NCBI GenBank assembly: GCA_014801955.1
Contig: JAAVDE010000012.1
Span: forward strand, 1-64,000
Direction of reading: 5' to 3'
Source: Bacteroides sp.
GTDB lineage: Bacteria; Bacteroidota; Bacteroidia; Bacteroidales; Muribaculaceae
DNA length: 64,000 nucleotides
The notes below the pieces were generated by a model. That model worked only from the letters and a program-made list of their open reading frames with translations. It ran no database searches and had not been told where the DNA came from. This document shows, one piece after another, positions 1 through 6,246 of this stretch (its first letter is position 1; every line of letters begins with the position of its first letter). The translations under genes were made by a program, and so were the position numbers.

Positions 1-111
1 GAAAACGTTATCTGCGGCCACCTCATCCCCGCCGGTACCGGCCTGCCCGAATACGAACGCCTCGTTGTTACCTCAACCGACGACATCGAACCCCTCTTCG
101 ACGAAATCTAA
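1..111 (+). CDS. rpoC: RNA polymerase beta' subunit, C-terminal end (partial)
   Basis: Only the last 36 codons and the TAA stop are in the window; the 5' part lies off the left edge. The translation contains ENVICGHLIPAGTG, which matches the conserved beta' C-terminal region where bacterial RpoC reads 'ENVIxGxLIPAGTG', followed by an acidic end (DDIEPLFDEI). RpoC is the largest catalytic subunit of RNA polymerase. A hairpin terminator follows 28 bp after the stop. In Bacteroides, from memory, rpoC is followed by rpsL-rpsG-fusA; here those genes are 37 kb away on the opposite strand. The ORF is too short for the ORF track. Confidence 0.88.
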   Translation, partial: ENVICGHLIPAGTGLPEYERLVVTSTDDIEPLFDEI

Positions 112-138
112 CCGTCGACCCTCCCCCTGCCCTCCCCA

Positions 139-172
139 ATCGGCCCGGCCCTCGCCGGGCCGATTTCATTTA
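139..172 (+). terminator. rpoC terminator
   Basis: An 11-bp perfect stem (ATCGGCCCGGC / GCCGGGCCGAT) with a CCTC loop is followed by TTCATTT. The position right after the rpoC stop fits intrinsic termination of the rpoBC transcript; the U tract is imperfect. Confidence 0.7.
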
Positions 173-185
173 ACACAAAAGAAAT

Positions 186-203
186 ATAACCAAATTTGGT
201 TAT
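186..203. promoter_or_regulatory. 18-bp palindromic operator over the -33 box
   Basis: ATAACCAAATTTGGTTAT is a perfect 18-bp inverted repeat. It contains the TTTG (195-198) that serves as the -33 box of the promoter for the downstream toxin-antitoxin pair. Because the first gene of that pair has an N-terminal HTH domain, this is the obvious site for autorepression. The binding is inferred; the palindrome is seen directly. Confidence 0.65.
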
Positions 204-226
204 CTCAGTAAATCACACTATATTTG
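195..226 (+). promoter_or_regulatory. Promoter of the AbiE-like operon
   Basis: TTTG (195-198), a 20-bp spacer and TATATTTG (219-226) match the Bacteroidetes consensus exactly. The predicted start lies about 15 nt before the ATG at 245. Confidence 0.75.
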
Positions 227-244
227 CACCCATAATAACTAATT

Positions 245-760
245 ATGGAATATCTGCGATTCTTAGAATATCCGTCGCTCGACGTTGGGGCAGTCATTAA
301 ATACATAATGAAACGCTCCGATACCTCCGGCATCGAACTCGCCCAGAAAAGTGGCATACCACCCCAGCGCATCAGCGACTATGCCAACAACCGCCGGCGA
401 ATAAATGCCGAAACCTCGCTCGCGCTTGAACAAGCGCTCAACATCGGGCACCGAGGCTACTTCTACCTGATTCAAACCAACCACGACATCTATACCGCAT
501 CACTTAAATGCGCCAAACAGCCGACTCCCGACCTCACCAAAATATCAAAACACATATTCTGGGACAGCGATATATCGAAAATTAACTGGCAAACGAGCCG
601 CAAGCAAATCATACAGCGCGCCTTTGAATATGGCGACGAACAAACGATTCTCGAACTTATCCGCTTCTACGGTCACTCGACCGTAGGCCAACTGCTTTCG
701 CAAATCACTGACAGACGCCTTGCCGATCGCCGCCGTCAAAACGCAGCCAAATACCTATGA
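245..760 (+). CDS. HTH / DUF6922 antitoxin of an AbiE-like pair
   Basis: A 171-residue cytoplasmic protein. Residues about 15-65 form an XRE-like helix-turn-helix (GIELAQKSGIPPQRISDYA). The C-terminal half (about 98-145, HIFWDSDISKINW...) resembles the DUF6922 domain of Bacteroidetes proteins that precede AbiEii-type nucleotidyltransferases. It ends in an ATGA overlap with the next gene, so the two are translationally coupled as expected for antitoxin before toxin. A perfect palindrome in its promoter suggests autorepression through the HTH. The combination HTH plus DUF6922 differs from the classical AbiEi antitoxin. The role is inferred from context; the domain calls are by eye. Confidence 0.75.
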   Translation: MEYLRFLEYPSLDVGAVIKYIMKRSDTSGIELAQKSGIPPQRISDYANNRRRINAETSLALEQALNIGHRGYFYLIQTNHDIYTASLKCAKQPTPDLTKISKHIFWDSDISKINWQTSRKQIIQRAFEYGDEQTILELIRFYGHSTVGQLLSQITDRRLADRRRQNAAKYL

Positions 761-1425
761 CTCTGCATTTCAACACCATCTCCCCTACCCTTCATACCTA
801 TCTGATGCGCCTCATGCAATGCGAATCACTTGCTTCGTTTTATCTCGCCGGAGGAACGGCGCTCTCCCTCCAGTTAGGCCACAGAAAATCTATTGACATC
901 GACCTGTTCACAAACCAAGAATACGGTACTATTAATACCCGCGCAATCTACCATGACCTGCGCAATAACTTCAGCATATGCGAAGGAATAGAATGTCTGA
1001 CCAACCGACAGATGGTCTATACCATCTATATCGGCGACACACAGGAAACTATCGTAAAACTCGACCTTTGCTACGATGAAGAACCAATTTACCCCATACT
1101 AACAGCCAACGGCATCAGAATAGCCTCCGACAAAGAGATTGCAGCCATGAAACTGTTGGCCATCGTTACGGGCAACAGACCAAAAGACTTTTGGGATCTC
1201 TACGAGCTGAATCAACACTACGAACTGCCGACCATGATAGAATGGGCGTTGAAACGTAACCCATACACGCTCTCAAAGGCCGAAATACTCGAAGCATTCA
1301 ATAAAATATGGGACTTTCCTGAACCCGAAGATATAATATGCCTCAAAAGTCGGCGATGGCCATTCATCGCCGACGAGCTCTTCGACGAAGCAAAAAAGCT
1401 ATCCGACAGCGAAACAGGTGAGTAA
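757..1425 (+). CDS. AbiEii/AbiGii-type nucleotidyltransferase toxin
   Basis: A 222-residue protein of the AbiEii family. The nucleotidyltransferase signature is visible near the N-terminus: YLAGGTALSLQLGHR followed by SIDIDLF, which supplies the GG/GGT motif and the D-x-D metal-binding pair. Family members act as type IV-like toxins that transfer nucleotides to RNA, giving phage abortive infection or growth arrest. Its start overlaps the antitoxin stop by 4 bp (ATGA). A bidirectional hairpin terminator follows and is shared with the convergent galE gene. Length is shorter than AbiEii of Streptococcus (about 300 aa), which is common for Bacteroidetes members. The substrate is unknown. Confidence 0.82.
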   Translation: MTLHFNTISPTLHTYLMRLMQCESLASFYLAGGTALSLQLGHRKSIDIDLFTNQEYGTINTRAIYHDLRNNFSICEGIECLTNRQMVYTIYIGDTQETIVKLDLCYDEEPIYPILTANGIRIASDKEIAAMKLLAIVTGNRPKDFWDLYELNQHYELPTMIEWALKRNPYTLSKAEILEAFNKIWDFPEPEDIICLKSRRWPFIADELFDEAKKLSDSETGE

Positions 1426-1429
1426 TAAG

Positions 1430-1464
1430 AACCGCTCCGCGACCGGGAGGTTGCGGAGCGGTTT
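1430..1464. terminator. Bidirectional terminator between toxin gene and galE
   Basis: AACCGCTCCGC (1430-1440) pairs with GCGGAGCGGTT (1453-1463), an 11-bp perfect stem. It sits between convergent genes, with a short T run on the plus side and TTCTTATT on the minus side. Confidence 0.7.
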
Positions 1465-1488
1465 GCAAAGGGGGGATTGCTCGGGGGA

Positions 1489-2526
1489 TTACATGATGCC
1501 GCGCTCGCGGAGCTTGCACTGCCAAGCCCAGGCGCTACGCATGGTGTCGGCCAGGGGGGTGTCGGCCTTCCAGCCGAGAACCTCGTTGGCGTGGGCGGGA
1601 TTGCCCCATACTTTTTCGATGTCGCCGGCGCGACGGCCAACGATCTTATAGGGAACCTTAACGCCGGTAGCGCTTTCGAACGTGTTGATGAGTTCGAGAA
1701 CGCTGACGCCGTTGCCGGTGCCGAGGTTGAAGATTTCGATTTTCGGCGATTCGGGAACTTCGAGCATGCGGTCCATAGCCTTGACGTGGGCCTTGGCCAG
1801 GTCAACGACGTTGATGAAGTCGCGGATGCAGGAGCCGTCGGGGGTGGGATAGTCGTTGCCGAACACGCTCAGTTCCTTGCGGATGCCGATGGCGGTCTGA
1901 GTGATGTAGGGGATGAGGTTCTGGGGAACACCGTTGGGCAGTTCGCCGATTTCAGCGCTGGGGTGAGCGCCAACGGGGTTGAAGTAGCGGAGAATAACGC
2001 TCTTGAAGTCGGCGCCGGCGTTGATAACGTCGGTGATGACTTCTTCGCTGATCTGCTTGGTGTTGCCGTAGGGCGAGGTGGCTTTCTTGATGGGAGCCTG
2101 CTCGGTCACGGGGTTTTCGTCGGGTTCGCCATAAACGGTGCAGGAGCTGGAGAACACGATGCCCTTCACGCCGAACTCAGCCATGCAGTCGAGCAGGTTC
2201 ATCAGAGTGTTGAGGTTGTTGCGGTAGTAGAGAACGGGCTTTTCCATGCTTTCGCCAACGGCCTTGGAGGCGGCGAAGTTGATGATGCCCTTGATTCCGG
2301 GGAATGCCTGGAAGATAGTGCGCAGAACGGTCATGTCGCAGCAGTCGCCCTTGATGAATGCGGGGCGGATGCCGGAGATTTTCTCGATGCCGTCGAGAAC
2401 GTTTTCGTTCGAGTTGGAAAGATTGTCGATAATAACGACGTCATAGCCGGCGGCCTGCAGTTCAACAGTGGTGTGCGAACCGATATAGCCGGTTCCGCCG
2501 GTAACAAGGATGGTGCCTTTGCTCAT
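1489..2526 (-). CDS. galE: UDP-glucose 4-epimerase
   Basis: 345 residues, the usual GalE length. It interconverts UDP-glucose and UDP-galactose in the cytoplasm, for the Leloir pathway and for surface glycans. The NAD-binding GGTGYIGSH (10-18) and the SDR catalytic pair in SPYGNTK (Tyr153, Lys157), with SSSC around 126-129, are all present. I take the ATG at 2526 giving MSKGTILVTGG; the longer ORF in the track runs back across the promoter region and over the divergent rlmD start and is not plausible. A TAAATTTG box on the minus strand (2571-2578) lies 44 bp upstream. The gene is convergent with the AbiE-like pair. Confidence 0.95.
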   Translation of the reverse strand: MSKGTILVTGGTGYIGSHTTVELQAAGYDVVIIDNLSNSNENVLDGIEKISGIRPAFIKGDCCDMTVLRTIFQAFPGIKGIINFAASKAVGESMEKPVLYYRNNLNTLMNLLDCMAEFGVKGIVFSSSCTVYGEPDENPVTEQAPIKKATSPYGNTKQISEEVITDVINAGADFKSVILRYFNPVGAHPSAEIGELPNGVPQNLIPYITQTAIGIRKELSVFGNDYPTPDGSCIRDFINVVDLAKAHVKAMDRMLEVPESPKIEIFNLGTGNGVSVLELINTFESATGVKVPYKIVGRRAGDIEKVWGNPAHANEVLGWKADTPLADTMRSAWAWQCKLRERGIM

Positions 2527-2570
2527 GATAATGAAAGAAGTATGATGAATGTTTATTGGTTTTATAGGCG

Positions 2571-2578
2571 CAAATTTA
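2571..2578 (-). promoter_or_regulatory. -7 box of galE
   Basis: TAAATTTG on the minus strand. Twenty bases upstream there is only TTTT, so the -33 box is weak. It lies 43 bp from the divergent rlmD -7 box. Confidence 0.55.
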
Positions 2579-2621
2579 ACGAATAAAACGCAAAAATGAA
2601 AAAATATTTTAAGAGATTTCG

Positions 2622-2629
2622 TAACTTTG
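2622..2629 (+). promoter_or_regulatory. -7 box of rlmD
   Basis: TAACTTTG, 18 bp before the ATG at 2648. No good TTTG is seen at the -33 spacing. The TTG start used by the ORF track (2627) falls inside this box and is therefore unlikely. Confidence 0.6.
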
Positions 2630-2647
2630 CAGAAAATATTGAAATCT

Positions 2648-4069
2648 ATGGCAAGGAAACGCAAAGAGCTGCCCGTTCTGGAGGGCATTGAAATCACCGG
2701 CGTGGCAGCCGAGGGCAACGCCCTGGCGCGCGTCGATAATATGGTCGTGTTTATCCCCTATGGCGCTCCCGGCGACGTTGCAACGGTTCGCCTGACCCGC
2801 AAAAAGCACTCCTACGCCGAGGGGCGCATCGAGCGGCTGGAAAAGCCGTCGGAGCTGCGCTGCGAGCCGCGGTGCGCTCACTTCGGGCTGTGTGGCGGCT
2901 GCCGCTGGCAGCACCTGCCCTATGATTTTCAGCTTCAGTGCAAGCGCCAGCAGGTTGTTGACTGCCTGGACCGCATAGCCAAGGTGCCCCACCCCGAGGT
3001 TCTTCCCGCCCTGGGCTCGGAGCAGATCTGGGACTATCGCAACAAGATGGAATATACCTTCTCGGCCAAACTCTGGCTAACGCCGGAGCAGATGGCCTCG
3101 GGGGAGGAGTTTGCCGACCGCCGCGCCGCAGGGTTCCATATTCCGGGCGCGTTCGACAAGGTGCTGCCCATTGACTACTGCCACCTTCAGGACGCCGGCA
3201 TTGGCAACGAGCTGCGCAACTTCGTTAAAGACTTCGGCAAGGAGAATGACCTTAGCTTCTATGACCTGCGCGCAAATTCCGGGCTGCTGCGCACTCTGAT
3301 GATACGCACCGCATCGACCGGCGAGGTTATGGCGCTGATGAGCTTCGGCGACGACGATCCCGAGGCCATCGAAAAGGTTATGGGTGCCATTGCCGCCAAG
3401 TTCGGCGACCGCATAACGTCGCTGCTTTATGTCGTTAACCTGAAGGCGAACGACACGTTCGGCGACCTGGAGGTCCACACCTATGCCGGCAAGCCCTACA
3501 TTGAAGAGGAAATGGAGGGTCTGCGCTTCCGCGTAGGGCCGAAATCGTTCTACCAGACCAACTCCCGCCAGGCCTACCGCCTCTATTCGGTTGCGCGCGA
3601 GCTGGCCGACCTCAAGGGCGACGAGCTGGTCTATGACCTCTACACCGGCACCGGCACCATAGCAAACTTCGTTGCGCGACGCGCCCGCCGGGTTGTCGGC
3701 ATCGAATACGTTCCCGAAGCCATTGAGGACGCAAAGGTGAACTCAGCGGTCAACGGCATCGACAACACCCTGTTCTATGCCGGCGACATGAAAGACATTC
3801 TGACTGCCGATTTTATTGAACAGCATGGCCGCCCGGACGTGATGATTGTTGACCCGCCGCGCGCCGGCATGCACGAGGACGTTACCAACGTTATCCTGGC
3901 CGCCGAGCCGCGCCGAATCGTCTACGTCAGCTGCAATCCGGCCACCCAGGCGCGCGACCTTGCGCTGCTGAACGCCAAATATGACATCACGGCGGTGCAG
4001 CCTGTCGACATGTTCCCCCACACGGCCCACATCGAGAACGTCGTGGCCCTGACCCTGCGCCAAAGCTGA
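2648..4069 (+). CDS. rlmD: 23S rRNA (uracil-5-)-methyltransferase, RlmD/TrmA family
   Basis: 473 residues from the ATG at 2648. This family methylates C5 of a uridine in 23S rRNA (m5U) with S-adenosylmethionine. An N-terminal TRAM domain (about 8-65) is followed by a cysteine cluster CEPRCAHFGLCGGC typical of the [4Fe-4S] site of RumA-type enzymes. The SAM-binding motif YDLYTGTGTIANF, the DPPRAG motif and the catalytic cysteine in VSCNPATQARDL are all present. It is transcribed divergently from galE from a TAACTTTG promoter and is convergent with the small exported protein at 4081. The exact target uridine (747, 1939 or a tRNA) cannot be settled from sequence alone. Confidence 0.92.
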   Translation: MARKRKELPVLEGIEITGVAAEGNALARVDNMVVFIPYGAPGDVATVRLTRKKHSYAEGRIERLEKPSELRCEPRCAHFGLCGGCRWQHLPYDFQLQCKRQQVVDCLDRIAKVPHPEVLPALGSEQIWDYRNKMEYTFSAKLWLTPEQMASGEEFADRRAAGFHIPGAFDKVLPIDYCHLQDAGIGNELRNFVKDFGKENDLSFYDLRANSGLLRTLMIRTASTGEVMALMSFGDDDPEAIEKVMGAIAAKFGDRITSLLYVVNLKANDTFGDLEVHTYAGKPYIEEEMEGLRFRVGPKSFYQTNSRQAYRLYSVARELADLKGDELVYDLYTGTGTIANFVARRARRVVGIEYVPEAIEDAKVNSAVNGIDNTLFYAGDMKDILTADFIEQHGRPDVMIVDPPRAGMHEDVTNVILAAEPRRIVYVSCNPATQARDLALLNAKYDITAVQPVDMFPHTAHIENVVALTLRQS

Positions 4070-4080
4070 GGTTGCACCAA

Positions 4081-4554
4081 TCACCGACGGCGAACAACGT
4101 AGAGAACCCGCGATTTTACCTTATAGGCCGACGAACGGCGACGTTTCGGCGCCTCGGAGCGATAGTAGTGAAACGCATTGTTGCGGTCCCAGCTGCTAAC
4201 GCTGACGGCGCGCGTTTCGCCCGCCGGGACGTCAATGGCCAGCTCATGGGAGGCACGATGAAGCTGCCGCCCCTCCATGTCGTAGTATTCAAACTCCAGG
4301 CCGATGCCGGCAACGCCGAGCGAATCGAGGTTGGTAACGAAAAAAGTCTCGCGGAGCGAGGAGTTCGGTTTATCGTAGCCCGAGCAGCGGATGGAGCCGG
4401 GGCGGATAGTGTCGAACGGCTCAACCGGCGCCTCGGCCGGCATTTCCGCCTCCGCGCGGGTGCGCGTCAGCTTCGAGGGTCCCGACTTCCGGCGCTTGGC
4501 GTCGGCGCCGAAACAGAGCAGCAGGCAAATGGCGATAAATAGCGTGCGTTTCAT
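4081..4554 (-). CDS. Small exported protein, unknown function
   Basis: 157 residues with an N-terminal signal peptide (MKRTLFIAICLLLCFGADA). The mature part starts very basic (KRRKSG), then carries a beta-rich domain (RETFFVTNLDSLGVAGIGLE, IDVPAGETRAVSV) and ends in a basic tail (VVRRR). The middle resembles the small immunoglobulin-like 'FxxN' domains of exported Bacteroidetes proteins, but I do not recognise a named family. It is the last gene of a five-gene operon and overlaps the preceding gene by 4 bp (ATGA). Probably periplasmic. The stop lies only 11 bp from the convergent rlmD stop. Confidence 0.7.
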   Translation of the reverse strand: MKRTLFIAICLLLCFGADAKRRKSGPSKLTRTRAEAEMPAEAPVEPFDTIRPGSIRCSGYDKPNSSLRETFFVTNLDSLGVAGIGLEFEYYDMEGRQLHRASHELAIDVPAGETRAVSVSSWDRNNAFHYYRSEAPKRRRSSAYKVKSRVLYVVRRR

Positions 4555-5150
4555 AGATATATCGGCGAAAGCGGATGGCCGTCGGTTGCCGGAGCGACCT
4601 TAACGGCGCCCGAAAGCCCGTCGGGCCGCGACTTCTGCGGCTCAATAACGCGGCGATACATGTAGGGCAACAGCCGGAACACGTTGACTTTCAGCAAAAA
4701 CTTGAATGGTTCGATTGTCATGGTCGAGGCGTCGGCATTAAGCGTCAGAGTGAATCCGCGCGGAACGCTCAGGCCCGACCGACGGGCAAAGTCGCTATAA
4801 AGGCGGGCCTCATAAACGCCCGGCTTCGGAGTGGGCTGCAGATGGCCGATAACTGTTCCGGGGCGGACGGAGCGATAGGGCGAGCGCACCATGACCATAC
4901 GCAGCCGCGCCGGCGCGATTTTGGTCGACGGTTCCGCCCGCTCAACGGCAAAGAGAGCGCCGCCGTCGGTCATCTGCCATAATCCCTCAATCGGGCAGAG
5001 CGGCAAAGCCCCCAAACGCCGCGCAACCGAATCGGCCGACTCATAGCCGGAAACGATTGCCGACACTCCGGGAAGAGATTTCAGGAAGTCAGCCCCCGAA
5101 AGGGCGAGCGAGGCGGCGCCGAGAAGCAAGGAGGTGAGCAGCCGTTTCAT
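4551..5150 (-). CDS. Exported protein of unknown function
   Basis: 199 residues. The N-terminus MKRLLTSLLLGAASLALSGA is a signal peptide; no lipobox cysteine follows. The central part contains LCPIEGLWQMTDGG and a run of short beta strands, which suggests a lipocalin-like or small barrel fold, but this is a guess. It overlaps both neighbours by 4 bp, so translation is coupled to the MurU-like nucleotidyltransferase upstream. I do not recognise the family. Its constant coupling here suggests a cell-envelope role. Confidence 0.68.
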   Translation of the reverse strand: MKRLLTSLLLGAASLALSGADFLKSLPGVSAIVSGYESADSVARRLGALPLCPIEGLWQMTDGGALFAVERAEPSTKIAPARLRMVMVRSPYRSVRPGTVIGHLQPTPKPGVYEARLYSDFARRSGLSVPRGFTLTLNADASTMTIEPFKFLLKVNVFRLLPYMYRRVIEPQKSRPDGLSGAVKVAPATDGHPLSPIYL

Positions 5151-5857
5151 TGAAAAGCGGCGTTAGCAGCCGCGAGCTTCTGAAGGTCGCCGACGTCGTG
5201 CCATCGGTAGCCGGTGAGCGAACAGCCGTAGATCGGCTCCACTGCAGCCGCAGCGACATAAAAGGGAGTCAGCGAGAACACGTCGGAGTCAATCGAGCGG
5301 GAATAGCGCTCGAGCAGGGGAAATATGTCGGGAGAAACGACGTGGATGCCGTTAAAAGCCCGGCGCAGCCCCTCGGCGCAGCCGCGCGTTTCGCCGGAGC
5401 GTTCGTTAACCCAGCCGCGCAGCCTCATATCGTCGGGGTTGAAAATCAGGCGGCGCGACGAATCGCGGTCGGCAACGAGCAGCTTCGCTATGCCGCGCGG
5501 TTCCAGGCGCGTCAGGTCCAGGTCGGTGCAGATGTCGGCGTTATGGAGCAGAATCGGCTCGTTGCCGGCGAGCATGTCGCGCGCGGCGAGCAGACCTCCG
5601 CCGGTGTCGAGCAGCCGCCGGCGCTCGTCGGCAATGCGAATGTTCAGACCAAAGTCATTTGCCTCCAGATAGTCGATAATCTGCTCGGCGAGATAATGCA
5701 CGTTAACAACCACATCGCGGATTCCCGCGGCTCTGACGGCCTCGAGAACGCGCCCGAGCATCGGCTTGCCTGCGACCTCGACCAGCGCCTTGGGCTTGGT
5801 CAGGGTCAGCGGCCTGAGGCGCGTGCCCTCGCCGGCGGCAAAAATCATTGCCTTCAT
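5147..5857 (-). CDS. MurU-like nucleotidyltransferase (NDP-sugar pyrophosphorylase)
   Basis: 236 residues of the NTP_transferase family. The N-terminal signature AAGEGTRLRPLTLTKPKAL is the nucleotide-binding loop, and ETGGG-like LDTGGGLLAAR and HNADICTDLDL supply the sugar-phosphate and metal sites. Size and motifs are close to MurU, which makes UDP-MurNAc from MurNAc-1-phosphate in the AmgK/MurU peptidoglycan-recycling route; related enzymes make GDP-mannose or dTDP-glucose. The neighbour encodes a RapZ C-terminal domain, and in other Bacteroidetes a fused AmgK-like kinase/RapZ protein often sits here, which favours the MurU reading. No sugar kinase is seen in this operon. Overlaps by 4 bp on both sides. 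Confidence 0.8.
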   Translation of the reverse strand: MKAMIFAAGEGTRLRPLTLTKPKALVEVAGKPMLGRVLEAVRAAGIRDVVVNVHYLAEQIIDYLEANDFGLNIRIADERRRLLDTGGGLLAARDMLAGNEPILLHNADICTDLDLTRLEPRGIAKLLVADRDSSRRLIFNPDDMRLRGWVNERSGETRGCAEGLRRAFNGIHVVSPDIFPLLERYSRSIDSDVFSLTPFYVAAAAVEPIYGCSLTGYRWHDVGDLQKLAAANAAFQ

Positions 5858-6246
5858 CGGCGTTCGCGATGATAGAGGTTCACTCCGATCTGCGAGCCGT
5901 AGCGCTCGGCCAGGTGGCGCGCCATCGCCTCGGCTGAATAGACCGAGCGATGCTGGCCGCCGGTGCAGCCAAAGGCTACCTGAAGGTCAGAGAAGCCGCG
6001 GCTGATATAGCGGTCGACCGACGCGTCGACGAGCGCATAGCAATGGTCGAGAAACTGAAGAATCTCGCCGTCGTCCTCGAGGAACTCGCGCACCGGTGCA
6101 TCGCGGCCGTCGAGCTGCTTATAGGGCTCGTAACGGCCGGGATTATGGATTGCGCGACAGTCAAAAACATAGCCGCCGCCATTGCCCGAAGCATCTTCGG
6201 GAAGGCCGCGGCGATAGGAAAACGACAGAACGGTAACGGTTAGCAT
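5854..6246 (-). CDS. Stand-alone RapZ C-terminal domain protein
   Basis: 130 residues. It matches the C-terminal half of RapZ: VLSFSYRRGLP at the start, VFDCRAIHNPGR, and FGCTGGQHRSVYSAE near the end, the part that in E. coli RapZ senses glucosamine-6-phosphate and binds small RNAs. The P-loop kinase half (about 150 residues) is absent, and so is the aminoglycoside-phosphotransferase-like kinase to which this domain is often fused in Bacteroidetes. Its ATG overlaps the stop of the SGNH gene by one base (TAATG) and its stop overlaps the MurU-like start. Likely a regulator or sensor in amino-sugar or peptidoglycan recycling; this is inferred from domain and context. Confidence 0.82.
   Translation of the reverse strand: MLTVTVLSFSYRRGLPEDASGNGGGYVFDCRAIHNPGRYEPYKQLDGRDAPVREFLEDDGEILQFLDHCYALVDASVDRYISRGFSDLQVAFGCTGGQHRSVYSAEAMARHLAERYGSQIGVNLYHRERR

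Noticed and set aside
1477-2586. 369-codon plus-strand ORF opposite galE
   Set aside because: Shadow ORF caused by high GC3 of galE; Ala/Gly/Val/Asp-rich low-information sequence.
1489-2718. Longer galE ORF starting at 2718
   Set aside because: The extension crosses the promoter and the rlmD start; GalE proteins begin at MSKGTILVTGG.
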